Shown here: piece after piece, positions 1 through 12,426 of the stretch | Numbering within the stretch: the first letter of the stretch is position 1 | Layout: the number at the start of each line of letters is the position of its first letter | Source of the DNA: Theropithecus gelada | Lineage: Eukaryota > Chordata > Mammalia > Primates > Cercopithecidae | Assembly (NCBI RefSeq): GCF_003255815.1 | Contig: NC_037683.1 | Span: 79,171,440-79,235,439, forward strand | Direction: 5' to 3' | DNA: 64,000 bases | The notes under the pieces: model-generated | Seen by the model: only the letters and a program-made list of their open reading frames with translations | What the model was told of the DNA's origin: nothing | The model's database searches: none | Position numbers and translations under genes: made by a program

Positions 1-8
1 AAAAAGGA

Positions 9-187
9 GGGCAGGCATGGTGGCCCAGGCCTATAATCCCAGTGCTTTGGGAGGCTGAGACGAGAGGATCACTTGAGCCCGGTAGTTTGCGGCTGCAGTG
101 AGTTATCACTGTACCACTGCACTGTGGCCTAGGTGACACAGAGAGGCCCTGTCTCTAAAACCACAAAAAACAAACACAACAACAAAC
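9..187 (+). repeat. FLAM-like Alu monomer
   Basis: A single free left Alu monomer running from gcaggcatggtggc to gaggccctgtctctaaaa with a degraded A/C-rich tail. Confidence 0.75.
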
Positions 188-860
188 TAATAATTTTTAA
201 AAAGGAGTAAGAGGCCCCTTTCAAAAGGATATTGTTTAAGGAAGCCCCACCCAGCAACTTTTACTTATTTCTGATTGGCTAGATCTGAGTTACAAGGGAG
301 TTTGGGAAGGTGATTACTATGCTTTCCAGTATTCATAGTATTGTTTTATAGTATGGTTGGGGCTCTAGATGTTTGGGACTGGGTGTTGATATGCCAACGA
401 AGACTAACTGCCACCTTGTGTGTAAATATAAACTCTGAATCTCTTGTATTGTGGTGCATACTTACATACAGACAAATCCCAGAATATTTGTAAACTTTAG
501 AAAGGTGCATTTGGTCCTAAATACAAATTCTTTTCCCTTATTTCTTTTTCTGGATGATTAAGTTCTGCTCTAATCTCTATCCAATCTACGTCCTAATATG
601 AACATTTGTTTCAACCCACTGGTTGGTCATGCTTCTGATACCTGGGGTTATTCAGGTCAGCCTGTGTTTTAAATTTTGTTGCTTTAATAAAGATACCTGA
701 TAAATATAAGAAAAAATTAATAGTAGAGAAATGTACAAAGAAAAAATAAATTCCACCTCAAATCTTACAACTCAAAATAACTATATACTGTTCACATCAT
801 CATGAACATTCATCCAGAGATCTCTGTGTCTTGCTGTCTCTCTCTATCCATATACATGTG
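188..860. other. No gene seen; unique AT-rich sequence
   Basis: Open frames here are short and overlap simple repeats. No exon, RNA gene or recognisable repeat is seen. Confidence 0.6.
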
Positions 861-898
861 TATGTATACACACACACGCACACACATATATATATTAT
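861..898. repeat. CA/TA-rich simple repeat
   Basis: Imperfect (CA)n then (TA)n next to the L1 fragment. Confidence 0.8.
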
Positions 899-908
899 GT
901 CTAATTTA

Positions 909-1277
909 ACACTTTTTTTCTTTAAGTTCTGGGATACATGTGCTGGACTTGTGGGTTTGTTACATAGGTATACATGTGCCATGGTGGTTTGCTGCACCTA
1001 TCAACCCGTCATCTAGGTTTTAAGCCCCTCATGCGTTAGGTATTTGTTCTAATGCTCTCTCTCCCTTGTCCTCCTGACTCCCTGACAGGCCACAGTGTAT
1101 GATGTTCCCCTCCCTGTGTCCATGTGTTCTCACTGTTCAACTCCCACTTATGAATAAGAACATGCGGTGTTTGGTTTTCTGTTCCTGTGTTAGTTTGCTA
1201 AGGATGATGGTTTCCAGCTCATCCATGTCCCTACAAAGGACGTGAACTCATTTTTTATGGCTGCATAGTATTCCCTG
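909..1277 (-). mobile_element. 5'-truncated primate L1 (L1P) 3' end
   Basis: The complement of the L1 3' UTR and ORF2 end is visible: ctttaagttctgggatacatgtg, gtatacatgtgccatggtgg, atgcggtgtttggttttctg and 'atggctgcatagtattcc'. It is truncated at 1277. No intact ORF remains. Confidence 0.85.
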
Positions 1278-1619
1278 ATAACACACATGTATTTATATAA
1301 ATTTTACTTCTATGGAATATGGATAAATGTAATATTCTACAACCTTTATTTACTCAATGATATGTAGCAGTCATTTTTCCATGTGTAGATCTATGTCTAG
1401 TTTTCCATCATCTTTTTAATAGCTGTCTGGTAGTCTCTTGTTTGTATGCACCTTATTTGTTATCTAACAAAATATTAATAGAGTATGTGCACCATGACAA
1501 TGCTTAGTTTATTTCTCGAGCCTGATCCCACTACTCGTGTGTCCTAATTGTGCGGTAAAATCTCTTTAAGTACTAGATTAGACTATGCTGAGAAGAATAG
1601 TTTAAACTCTTCATATTGT

Positions 1620-1790
1620 AATTGAGAGGCAGAATGATATGCTGTGGAAGTCACAAGAACTGAGTTGTAGTCCCAGCTCAGCTACTAGCTATGTGAACTT
1701 CAATAAAACACATGTTCTTTCTGGGCTCAGTTTCTACATCTGTGAAATATTGGCATGAGCATAGGTAACATATAAGGTCTCTTCCATCAA
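1620..1790 (+). repeat. MIR element
   Basis: Contains aactgagttgtagtcccagctc, ctagctatgtgaacttc and 'cagtttctacatctgtgaaat'. Confidence 0.6.
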
Positions 1791-2204
1791 CCCTTATGTT
1801 TTGTGATTTTTTAAACCGTATCTTCCATTACTACTCAATTATCAGGTTTTTGGGAACACAGACCAACTCTAGATTATAATTTATGTGTAGTCCAGAGGCT
1901 GGCACTTAATAAGTGGTAAATATTTGTAGAATGGCTGAATGCAGATGCCAGCTCACATTCATTCTGAATTATTCTGCAAATAGAACAAGGCCATTCCCCT
2001 GTTTAAAATTTTTACTCAAATATGAATGTAGAGAAACTTTCCAGAATAGTTTGTCTTTCCATTTGGTCAGATCTTATTTTATGACTTTTGGCAAGATTTG
2101 ACAGACTTATTTATAAAAGTCCTAAGCCTACCTTGTTAAATTTCTCCTGAAATATTTTACTCCCTTTGTCTTTGTAAATGAAACATCTCCCATTTCCATT
2201 TCTT

Positions 2205-2494
2205 TTCTTTTGAGACAGGGTCTCACTCTGTTGCCCAGACTGGAGCGCAGTGGCAAGATCTCAGCTCACTGCAACCTCCACCTCCCGAGTTCAAGCGTTT
2301 CTCCTGCGTCAGCCTCCCAAGCAGCTGGGATTATAGGCACTTGCCACCATGCTTGGCTAGTTTTTGTATTTTTAGTAGAGGTGGGGTTTCACATTGTTGG
2401 CCAGGCTGGTCTCAAACTCCTGACCTCAAGTGATCCACCTGCCTCGGTCTCCCAAAGTGTTGGGATTACAGGCGTGAGCCACTGCACCCAGCTG
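2205..2494 (-). repeat. AluS-type element
   Basis: Full-length dimer with a perfect 16-bp target duplication cccatttccatttctt (2189-2204 and 2495-2510). Confidence 0.93.
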
Positions 2495-2514
2495 CCCATT
2501 TCCATTTCTTAGGT

Positions 2515-4600
2515 TTTACTGATAGCATTAAGAAAAGTTATTTATCATTGTATATTTATCTTGCATTTAGCCATCTTATCAAATTTCTTATTAATTCTAG
2601 ACATCTTTCTTTTTTAACTAGAGTTTTTAGGGCTTCTGGAAATAAAATCACATCAATCTAGAGTTTTATCTCTACCTTTAAAATGTTTATGTAGATTATT
2701 TTATTTTCTAGTCTTTTGAATTTGCTCATAACTTTAGGACAATATTGAGTAATATGTAGTTAAATGTATCAATCATTTTTATGGCTAGCACTTTTTGTGT
2801 CTGCTTAGGAAGCCCTCCCATAAGGTCACAAAGACATATCCTTTTATTTTCTTTGGGAACTTTTATAATTTTCCATTACATTTAAGTTTAAAATTTATCT
2901 AGAATCCATTGATCTGAAGATATGGCCTGAGATATGGATACAATTTTACTTTTTACTTCCATGGATAACCAGTTGTCTGAGTAGTATTTATTAAATAGTA
3001 TACTCATCCCCAAGTAATTTACAATATTATTTCTAGCATATATCAAATTTCTATAGTTGATCTGTGTCTGGTCCTCTCCTTGCCATTACTTGGTTTGTCT
3101 ATTGCTGAAGCAATCCCACACTGTTTTAACAGCCATTGATACCAAGCTTTATAAGAAGTCTTGGTATCTGTGGGACATGTTCTTCAATCTTGTACTGTTT
3201 CTCATTCAAGAGTTTGTTTTCTATTCTTGGACCTTTGAATTATTTCCATAAAAGCTTCAGAATCTATTTTCTACTTTTTGAGACAGAGTCTTGCTCTGTC
3301 ATACAGGCTGGAGTGCAGTGGCGCAATCCCTGCTCACTGCAACCTCCGCCTCCTGAGCTCAAGTCATCCTCCCACCTCAGTCTCCCCAGTAGCTGGGACT
3401 GCAGGTGCGTACCACCACACCTGGCTAGTTTTTGTATTTTTAGTAGAGACCAGTAGTTGGCCAGGCTGGTCTCAAATTCCTGGCCTCAAGTAATCTGTCC
3501 TCCTCAGCCTCCCAAAGTGCTGGGATTACAGGTGTGAGCCACTGCACTCAGCCCAGAATCTACTTTTCAAGTCCCAAACAATTTTTTAAAAAACTGTTGG
3601 GGCCTCAGATTAGAATTAAATTGAATTATTATATTAATTTGGAAGAATTGCTATTAAGACTACTTATCATGTATCTCTGCATTTATTTAGGTCTTCTTTA
3701 ATGTCTTTCACTAAAGTTTTAAAATTTTTCTCTTTAAGGTTTTAAACATCTTTCATTAGATTTATTTCTAAGTAACTTAAAATTTTTCTGGTTTTGGATA
3801 TGACATTCCTGATGGTTTTTAAATATGTTCACACGTTCTTTGAAATTCTTCCTTTTAAAAGGTGGTGCTTCCTTCTTTCAGTCCCTGGCAGGAAAAAAAA
3901 AAAAAAAAAAAAGGGCTTAATTCTCCTCCTGTTAGGTGTGGGATAAACTTAGTGACTTGCTCGCTGCTAAGGAATAAAACAAAGCAGAAGTAATTTAAAA
4001 ATGACTCACAAAATGTACTGTGGTTTTGGCTTTCTTCTTTCTCTTTCTCAGATCACCCTTTGTGCAAGAAGGCAGTGCTATGTCATGAGGATAATCAAGC
4101 AGCCCTCCAGAGAGGTCCACATGGAGAGAACTGAGACTTGCTTGATCTCTGTGAGATGTTTGTTGTTTTAAGTTACTAAATTTTGGGATAATTTTTTACA
4201 GACTAGTATATAATTAATATATCTTTTTAAAAATTATGTTTTCTATTATATATAAATGAAATTAAAGTTTTTACATTATTCTCCTACCTAGCTACCTTAT
4301 TTAGCTCTCTTCTCAATTTGAGTAATAATACATTTCAATAGATTCTATTGAGTTTTATGTACATAATCATCTTATATGTACTTAATGACAACTTTGAGTC
4401 TTTCTCTCCAATCCTTATTTATTTTTCTTCTCCATGCAGATGGCTTAGTCTTTGGTATAATATCGACTAGAAGAAATGATAGTGGGTATCCTTGTTCTGT
4501 TCTTGATTTTAAGGGGATTTTCTAATATTTTTCAGTTTAAGAATACTATTTTATAGGTTTCCGATGGATATCCGTATTAGGTTAAGGGAGTTATTTCTAA
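2515..4600 (-). repeat. Ancient L1 fragments (L1M/HAL1-like), interrupted by an Alu
   Basis: AT-rich sequence that reads as heavily decayed LINE in reverse, for example tttagggcttctgg, aatgtctttcactaaagtttt and gatagtgggtatccttgttctgttcttg (the last near 4470-4505). It is broken by the Alu at 3272-3556 and an A tract at 3893-3912. Exact edges cannot be set by eye. Confidence 0.55.
3272..3556 (-). repeat. Alu element inside an old LINE fragment
   Basis: Dimeric Alu flanked by agaatctatttt and agaatctacttt copies. A short deletion lies in the 'tttagtagagac' region. Confidence 0.88.
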
Positions 4601-4619
4601 CTCCTGGTTGCGTCTCTCA

Positions 4620-4624
<5 letters not shown>

Positions 4625-4669
<45 letters not shown>
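4625..4669. repeat. (CA)n microsatellite
   Basis: About 22 nearly perfect CA units inside an old LINE region. Confidence 0.95.
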
Positions 4670-4670
<1 letters not shown>

Positions 4671-4894
4671 CATACTGCTACATAACTACATAAACTACAG
4701 TTTATATTTCTGTATGGAGTTGACAAATCAGAAGGTGCACACACATTTATTAATAAAATATTGCTGGATATTTTCAAATCACCCTTTAAAACATGTCATG
4801 GATGTAAAATCCAACCAATAATATATGTAGATGCCTAATTTTCCACATTTCACCGACCCATTTTTCTTCAGCTCTACATTTTCTTAATAATAAA

Positions 4895-5108
4895 AACCAA
4901 CAGTCATATAGCAGTTACTTTTCCCCAGGCACTGTTCTATGGCTTCATTTATATTAGTTCATTTAATCCTTACAACACCCTTTCAGGTATACTATTGTTA
5001 TCCTCAATTATAGTTGAGCAACTGTGGCACAGAAAATCTAAATAACTTGTCCAGGGTCTCCCTACTACTAAGTGACATAGTCAGGATTTGAATACAGACA
5101 ATCTGGCT
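4895..5108 (+). repeat. MIR element
   Basis: Shows the core-SINE landmarks caggcactgttctatgg, tcatttaatccttacaacacc and 'gtcaggatttgaatacagac'. Confidence 0.7.
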
Positions 5109-5118
5109 TCCAGGTTCA

Positions 5119-5157
5119 TACTTACTTATTTACTTACTTACTTACTTACTTATTTAT
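5119..5157. repeat. (TTAC/TTAT)n microsatellite
   Basis: Tetranucleotide run at the head of an AluJ-type element, probably grown from its T-rich end. Confidence 0.88.
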
Positions 5158-5450
5158 TTTTAGACAGGGTCTCTGTTGCCCAGGCTGGAGTGCAGTGGCA
5201 TGAACTTGGCTCATTGCAGCCTTGACTTTCTGGCTCAGACTATCCTCCTGTCTCAGCCTCCTGGGTGGCTGGGATTACAGGTGCATACTACCAAACTTGA
5301 CTAATTTTTTTTCTTTTCATAGAGATGGGGTCCTGCCATTTTGTCCAGGCTGTTCTTGAACTGCTGGACTCAAGTGATCCTCTTGTCTTACCCTTCCAAA
5401 GTGTCGAGATTACAGGCATGAGCCACCACAAGTTCATTGTGTGAGCCACC
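5158..5450 (-). repeat. AluJ-type element
   Basis: Highly diverged dimer from agacagggtctctgttgccc to ggcatgagccaccaca, preceded by a TTAC microsatellite. Confidence 0.85.
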
Positions 5451-5807
5451 AGCCCCGAGTTAATGCTCTTAAACATTGTCCTGAACCGCCTTTTATAGCC
5501 GGTAGCTACTGGGTGCTTGCTGTGTGGTGAGAGTAATTAATTACAATCAGCACAACTACCTTCTAAGGTACACATCATTATTCCAGTACTTTGGATGTTG
5601 CACACAGGACACACTTTTGCTGCTGAGGGAAAGCATTGGTTTGATGGTGGCTCAACAGAGTGGTTGATCTTCCTGTGCCCTTTGATCTCCCAAGAAGTGG
5701 TTCCTACAGGTCATCAGGATTTGCCCCTGGGGCTGGAGCTAGGTGTGATATATTGCATGATTAGTGTGGAAGGCATGTAGTTGTAGTTTGAATTTTATTT
5801 ATTTGTA

Positions 5808-5968
5808 TTTTTTTTTTTTAGAGTTGGGGTTTCTCTCTGTCACTCAGGCTGGAGTATAGTGACATCATCATAGCTCACTGAAGCCTTGAACTCCTGGGCT
5901 CAAGCAGTCCTCCCACCTCAGCCTCTCAGTAGCTGGGACTACAGGTGCACACCAACGCATGCAGCTAA
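5808..5968 (-). repeat. Alu left monomer
   Basis: Runs from tttttttttagagttggggtttc to gctgggactacaggtgcacac; the second monomer is absent. Confidence 0.8.
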
Positions 5969-6059
5969 TACAGTTTGAATTTAGTAAGGATCATATTCAT
6001 ATCCATATTGAACAAGAGACAGTCTGAAAGAGCAAGAGATCAGGGGAGAGAAAGGCTTA

Positions 6060-6250
6060 ATATAATCTTCCCTTCATCACTTACCAGATAGGGTTTATTT
6101 AAATCTGAGCCTTAGATTTTTTTCATCTGTAAAATGGGGATAATAATAGCTGCTTGGTGGTGGTGGTATGAGAATTAAGTAAGATGGTGTGTAAAAAGTA
6201 TCTGGCCTGGTGCCTGGCACGTAGTACTTGCTCTGCAAATGTGAGTTCCT
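6060..6250 (+). repeat. MIR element
   Basis: Contains catctgtaaaatggggataataatag and tggcacgtagtac-like MIR blocks. Confidence 0.65.
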
Positions 6251-6414
6251 TCTCTTTTCCCAAGGACAGTTAACTGTTGAGGTAATAGATCTTCGTATGT
6301 GAAGGGTACCAAACCAGCCTAACTAAAACCTAAAACCTAGTGAATAATCCACACATAGACAATTGAGAGTGGATTATATATGAGGAACGATTTTCATTGA
6401 TGTCAAAGAAATGT

Positions 6415-6622
6415 ATGATATCTTATTGTGTGCCAGACACAATTCCAAACCCATTAAATATGTTTAATTTTTACAATCCTCAACCAACTCTGTAAGTTAG
6501 AACATTTATTATTATTACTTGCCTTTTGTGGACAAAGAAACTGAGTGTGAACACAGTTAAGTAACTTGCTCTTGGTGGCAAAGCTAGTAAGTAGTAGATC
6601 TGGAATTCAAACTCAGGCTATG
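6415..6622 (+). repeat. MIR element interrupted by the young AluY
   Basis: Contains tgtgtgccagacacaattcc, caaagaaactgag and aaagctagtaagtagtagatctggaattcaaac. Confidence 0.7.
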
Positions 6623-6637
6623 TGGTTTCAGAGTCTT

Positions 6638-7055
6638 TTTTTTTTTTTTTTTTTTTTTTTTTTNNNNNNNNNNNNNNNNNNNNNNNNNNNNNNNNNNNNN
6701 NNNNNNNNNNNNNNNNNNNNNNNNNNNNNNNNNNNNNNNNNNNNNNNNNNNNNNNNNNNNNNNTTTTTTTTTTGAGACGGAGTCTCGCTCTGTCGCCCAG
6801 GCTGGAGTGCTGTGGCCGGATCTCAGCTCACTGCAAGCTCCGCCTCCCGGGTTCCCGCCATTCTCCTGCCTCAGGCTCCCGAGTAGCTGGGACTACAGGC
6901 GCCCGCCGCCTCGCCCGGCTAGTTTTTTGTATTTTTTAGTAGAGGTGGGGTTTCACCATGTTAGCCAGGATGGTCTCGATCTCCTGACCTCGTGATCCGC
7001 CCGTCTCGGCCTCCCAAAGTGCTGGGATTACAGGCTTGAGCCACCGCGCCCGGCC
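6638..7055 (-). mobile_element. AluY (Old World monkey AluYR-like), gap in its tail
   Basis: Full length with a perfect 15-bp target duplication tggtttcagagtctt (6623-6637 and 7056-7070). It carries GAGATCCGGCCAC and ACAGGCTTGAGCCACCGCG variants. It is young, with many intact CpGs. It is inserted in a MIR-like repeat. Confidence 0.92.
6664..6763. other. Assembly gap, 100 N
   Basis: Exactly 100 N inside the poly-T (poly-A complement) head of an AluY. This is the usual placeholder for a gap of unknown size. Confidence 0.98.
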
Positions 7056-7299
7056 TGGTTTCAGAGTCTTAACGTGATAAGACCAGCTAGCAAATTCACA
7101 CTTGGGGTTTCTGTTTGGTAGTTCATTTCCAGAGGTTTTATTTAAGTTTTGACATCTTCCTTGATTATATCCAATAGTGTATATTAAAGTTAATTTCAAT
7201 TTTTACCACTGTGTTTGTTTCATAAAAGATAATCCATCTATCCATCTACCAGTTCATTTATTCATTCAGCAATATTTGTTAGGTCCTTAGAAATGCAGG

Positions 7300-7515
7300 A
7301 CAATTGCATGAGAAGACTTGGAAGTCAAAAGACCTGGCTCTAAATCTGTCTTTTTCATTTCCTTTCTGTGTGACCTTGGGTAGGTCATTTAACTTGTCCA
7401 AGCCTCAGTCTCTTCAGGTTAAGTGGAGGAAATAATACCTACTTCTCTGGGTTATTCTGATGCTTAGATGAGATAGTAATGAAAAGAAAAACGATTTGGA
7501 AAATAAAGTGCTCTG
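7300..7515 (+). repeat. MIR element
   Basis: Contains aaaagacctggctctaaatc, tgtgaccttgggtaggtcattt and 'cctcagtctcttcaggttaagtgg'. Confidence 0.7.
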
Positions 7516-8930
7516 CACACGTTATTTGATATGACTATTTCACAAAGAGGAGCCAGCCAGAAGCCTCTGCTTACTTAAGCAACAACTTAGCTTTGGGAAT
7601 TAGACATGAATTAAATTGCTCTCTGTCCTTCTTTTATTGTTGATCTTTTATTGTTGAGTCTGAGCCTCAGCTGTGGCACCCACATGTGAACAAAAAGAGA
7701 AGCTTCGAGTAGCTCAGGGAACCCTCTTCTTTGTATGCAAGTGTCTTCATGGGAAAGTGATAGGTTTGCCTGGCAGCAGGGTGTTGCCTCCTCCATGGTC
7801 CAGAATACAGATGGGAATGTTACACTACAAAACAATTAGCATTTCCTTACACAGAAAAGATGTTAAAGATAAACAAGGGGCTTGTGGGACTTGGTGGAAG
7901 AGGCGAAGTGTACTAAGGAGCTCACTCTGCTCCTCTGCGGAAGACCAGCCTTCTGACCGTCCAGAAGCATTTCAGACTGCAAGGAACTCCGATTTAAATT
8001 GCAGAGGACAGTTTTTTGTTTTTTTGTTTTTTTTTTTCCTTATCATAAATTGCCTCATGTGCCATTGTCTGTTAAGAGAGTTGGTTCCTGGAGTGGCTGG
8101 CGGCATTGGAATAAACTAATTATAAGTGAAAGTTAAATACCAATTCCTAGACCCACTCCTCAAGGAGCCTTATTCTTTGGATCTGATCATCTGCATTTTT
8201 AAAAGCTCCCGGGAGGATGCTAACTCACTGCTAAATATGGGACTCATGGCTTGAAGATGGGGATGAACTGAAGCATATGGTAATGAGACTGATGAGTTTT
8301 GGGGACTAACCAGGTTTTTGGAATGCTTCTGTCCCAGGTCCTGTTCACCTCCATTTTCCATTACCTTCTCTCCATTTTCATGAAAACCAGTTTTCAGAAT
8401 AGTTTATAGGACAATTGCAGCACGCCAGTTTTAAATCACTTTAATCGATGTCATTCTTTGTCAACCGTTTCATGAGAGCAGACGTGAAAGATTTGAGGAG
8501 GTTATTTGCCTTATCCTTTCAATTCATGCCCCCCAGGTACAGCTCTATGATTGATGTTTGAGAACATCATGATAACATCATGTTTTTATGATAAAATCTC
8601 AGTGCTCAGTTCTCTGTTCATCTGCTTTTTTTGTGCTATGGGTGGCAAGTGCTGCTGGGTTAGGCTGCGCCTGAACAAGGTCCCTGCCCAGTGCCAAGAA
8701 AGAAAGAGAATAACCTTTGACGTGTTTTATCTTCAAGATCTTTGGGGGTCATGGAACATGAGGAAAGTTGTTAGTGAAGGCTTGGAATATATTGTGTTTC
8801 CTAAGAGCTGATGAAAGATAGGGAACATAGCCACACTTGTGACTTAGGAATGCAAGTGAGTGTGTTGACTGTGATGCGATTAAACATAAAATAAAAGATG
8901 TGACCACATACCTGTTTTGGCAGGTTACTT
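7516..8930. other. No gene seen
   Basis: A 148-codon plus-strand frame at 7673-8119 has no recognisable domain, ends in a poly-Phe/hydrophobic run caused by a T tract (8011-8037), and overlaps an equally long-looking minus frame. I treat it as chance. Confidence 0.5.
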
Positions 8931-9128
8931 TTTTGTGAGACAGAGTCTTGCTCTGTCATTCGGATTGGAGTGCAGTGGCACGATCATGGCCCACCCCAGC
9001 CTCAACATCCCAGGCTCAAATGATGCTCTCACCTCAGCATCCTGAGTAGCTTGGACCACAGGCGGGTGTACCCTACACCTGGCTAATTTTTTATATTTTT
9101 TGTAAAGATGGAGGTCTCACTTTGTTGC
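8931..9128 (-). repeat. Truncated Alu
   Basis: The left monomer and start of the right one, ending at ggaggtctcactttgttgctg. Flanks ttttggcaggttactt and ttttgacagattactt look like a decayed target duplication. Confidence 0.8.
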
Positions 9129-9149
9129 TGTTTTGACAGATTACTTCTT

Positions 9150-9310
9150 AACCAGCAAAACCTGTGCATTTGGATTCTGGTTTCTGACATTAACTGTGTG
9201 GCCAAGTACAAGTGGCTTAACCTCTCTGTCTTTAGTTTCCTCATCTGATAAAAGGATTTAACAATGCCCAAATTGCTTGGTTGTTTTGAAGTTATGATAA
9301 GACAAGGATA
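9150..9310 (+). repeat. MIR element
   Basis: Contains actgtgtggccaagtacaag, cctctctgtctttagtttcc and 'tcatctgataaaagg'. Confidence 0.65.
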
Positions 9311-10129
9311 TGAGTGTCTTGTACATAACAAAAGATAGTTTCCATCCGATCTGAAGCCAACTTCCACCTTCTCAGTTTGTCCTGGAGTGTAAAGTGGCAG
9401 CTACTGTGAGACGAGTCAGTCTTGATAGGAGAATCTATTTAGTTGAGCTGATGTGCCTCAATGTTGCTCTGTAAAAAAGATGCCGGGATACATATTGGTG
9501 CATATAACTTCATAAAGTACTACATGACAATGCATAATGTAGCGGCTTGGGAGCTGTAGAAGGCAACAAAGGAGATTGTTGAAATATGCTTTGCAAAATG
9601 GCTATGAATCCAGGAGGATGTATTAGTGGTATCCCCACTGGTCCACCCCAGTATTTATTTAATATCAGTGGGTCAACTGTAGGAAGGTCTCATTATACAG
9701 TTGGTAACATGATGTCATCATGGGTGGATTCCACTTGCCATATAAGATTCCAGAAGGCAGGGATGTTTAGTTAATAAATTTAGTTAATAAATAAATATTA
9801 AATTTATTAACTAAAATAAAGTAAAATAAATTACTTTATTTAGAGCTAAGGAGTCACAGATCAGTTTTTCCTATTTCATGTGGATGGTTGAAGATACAAC
9901 AAATGACTATTGCTACATGGAAGAAAGCAATCTAAACAGGAGCTGAGAATTGCTGGGTTCCAAATTCAACAGCATTTCATTGGGAGAGGGTCATCAAGAT
10001 AAGAATAAGCGCTCCACCAAGAAAGAGCACCCAGCTAGCAAGTTTTATGCTGAACACTGAGACCCAGGCTTAGCCTTCTTTGATAAGAATAGAAGCTTAG
10101 CAAAGAGGGCTGAAGTCTCATAGTTGCCA
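9311..10129. other. No gene seen; contains an AT-rich palindrome-like patch
   Basis: 9765-9842 is almost entirely A and T, with repeated 'ttagttaataaa' and 'aataaatta' words. Nothing else is recognisable. Confidence 0.5.
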
Positions 10130-10275
10130 AAAGCACTTTTCGAAGCTATTTTCTCATTTAAGCCTTACGACAGCCCTATGAGGTCAGTGTTTGAAATCCT
10201 CATTTGGCATGGGAGAATGGAAGACACAGGGCCATGAAGTGGCAGGGTTGGGAGTGGATTATTGGGCCCAGGTTT
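10130..10275 (+). repeat. MIR-like element
   Basis: Contains tctcatttaagccttacgac, cctatgaggtcagtg and 'gccatgaagtggcagggttggg'. Confidence 0.55.
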
Positions 10276-10483
10276 TTCCCTATATGAAATGGCCTCTGTC
10301 AAAAATTAGGTGAGGTTTTGACGGTAGTATGATAGTATAAAGCCCAGGGTGCCCAGAAATACTGAAATCTTACCTCCTCAATGATGTGGATACATTTACC
10401 TGGTGACAAAGGAGAACAAGAATAAAAAATAAAATTAAATTAAAAATTAAAAAAAGCAAAATATTTTTTTCTCTCTTTCATTC

Positions 10484-10790
10484 CTTTTTTTTTTTTTTTT
10501 TTTTAAATTTAGAAATGGAGTCTCATGCTATGAACCAGGGTGGAGTCCAGTGTGTAATCACAGTTCATGGCAACTCTGAATTCCTGGGCTCAAGCAATCC
10601 TCCTGTCTCAGCCTCCCACGTTGCTAGGACTAAAGACATGTGCCACTACATCTCGCTAATTTTTTTTAATTTTTGTAAAGTTGGGATCTTGCTATGTTGC
10701 CCAGGCTGGCCTTGAACTCCTGGGCTCAATCTTCCCTCCTTGGACTCCCAAAGTGCTGGGATTACAGCCGTGAACCACCACACCCAGTCT
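10484..10790 (-). repeat. AluJ-type element
   Basis: Full-length diverged dimer with a long T head and cacccagtct end. Confidence 0.87.
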
Positions 10791-11387
10791 CAAATCTGAA
10801 ATTCTAAGTTAGCAGTCCAGGATGGGGCTAGAGAATTTGCATCCTCATGGACCACAACAGCAAGCAGCACTGACCTACAGGATATAGCCCAGGGTTTTTA
10901 ACCTCATCAAATAGACTTCCATACCTAATTTTTACTGTCTCTTTAGCATCATTACATGCCATCAGGTCACTTTTCACTTCATGTAACACATGTAGCATGG
11001 TGTTTGGGGAGTACTAACAAAAATTTTGTTTCAAGGTTCTATGTGCCGTTCTCTCAAACCTCTTCCTAATTTCTCCCAAAGGAGAGAAAGTTGCTGTGAG
11101 TTGAACTGACTCTGGAATAGTTCTTGGACCATATTTGCTATATATGTGGAAAGGTTAATGATTGAAAGTGTCATCTCTCTCTCGTTTATTTCTCACTGAT
11201 GGGCTAGGACCCACTTCATTGCTCAAGGACCTCTGGCCTGCTTGTTCTGTCTCATTCTCATCTCTCTTCCCAGCCAAGTGTCAGAAGTGGTAGCATAATC
11301 GTTGGGAAGAGTAGGCCTGACTCCTTCATTATTAGCCTCTCAGTGGTTCTCCATGTTTCTGTGGGTTTCTGTCTTTCTTGCTCACTT

Positions 11388-11467
11388 CTGAGGCAGGAGG
11401 ATCGCTTGAGCCAAGCAGGTCAAGGCTGCAGTGAGCCATGATTGCACCACTGCACCTCAGCCTGTCT

Positions 11468-11509
<42 letters not shown>
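11388..11509 (+). repeat. Alu fragment with 41-nt A tract
   Basis: Begins ctgaggcaggaggatcgcttg. The end of the monomer is deleted (cctcagcctgtctc) and is followed by 41 uninterrupted A (11469-11509). Confidence 0.85.
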
Positions 11510-11512
<3 letters not shown>

Positions 11513-11634
11513 TGGGACCCAGGAAACTGTGTCTTAATACCCTTGAGGTAACTTTGCGTTGGCTATAGTATGAGAACCATTGGACTGGTTCACCAGAAGG
11601 GAACTAAAAGGTTTCAGGGAAGGATGGGACATAT

Positions 11635-11769
11635 TTGGTATTTTGGGGGTGGTTATACAGCCTATTATCACCCCTTCATCTGATGGCTTCCATCCCCTCA
11701 ACCCAACAGCCAAGGGTGGGCTTTCAGCAGCTGTGTTTTAATTTGCCTAATATGGCCTGTATGACTATA
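11635..11769 (+). repeat. Inverted duplication, left arm
   Basis: 135 bp nearly identical to the complement of 13239-13371 (about 8 mismatches and 2 one-base gaps by eye). I do not recognise it as a known repeat family. Confidence 0.85.
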
Positions 11770-12426
11770 GCTGATTGGGCCATGTGAAGACATCTAACCC
11801 AAGCTAGGTCAATCAGATGATCGCTCCCACATTCCCTGGTTTGCTGGAAGTCCAATCTGTTCCATTCACTTACCTCAGAACCAACTGAGAGTTTTGGGTT
11901 GTCCTTCTATGTCTACTATGCACTTCTTTCTTTTTCTATTTATGTCTCCTTATGTGGGTTTCTTCTTTTCCTTGGACCTCTATCTGACCTACCGTTGCCT
12001 GGTTTTTCTCTTGCCTTTCTCTCTTGCCTTATTATTCCCTTTTCTGCTTTCACTCAACCCCATCTTCTTCACTTAACCTATGAAAATATAAAATGAAATT
12101 ATTGTCTCTCTCTAGAAGTTGTAATTTATGGAATAAAGTTTTATGTTCCTTGCTCTGAATTTAAAAGCAGTGTTAGTTAAATTACGTAATTATAGTGATC
12201 ATTCCTATAATAGACTCTATGCAACCTTAGAAATAAAAGGTGAGCCCAATCAATGCCTATTTCCATTTTTCAGATTTTAATTTACATCACCTACACTGGG
12301 GATTAAGTAACTTGTGGCCTTTGAATCTGCTTTTTGTACCTATTACTGCAATTTTCTTCATTACAGATGATCCCCCAAACACCAATTTCCCATTGGCTCC
12401 AGTTGTTCAAGGTAGTAAAACTGCAC

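Noticed and set aside
2210..2512. 100-codon frame with SAHCNLHLPSSS-type protein
   Set aside because: Translation of an Alu; the same protein pattern appears at every Alu in the window.
7673..8119. 148-codon plus-strand open frame
   Set aside because: No domain, poly-Phe run from a T tract, and another long frame on the opposite strand; best explained by chance.
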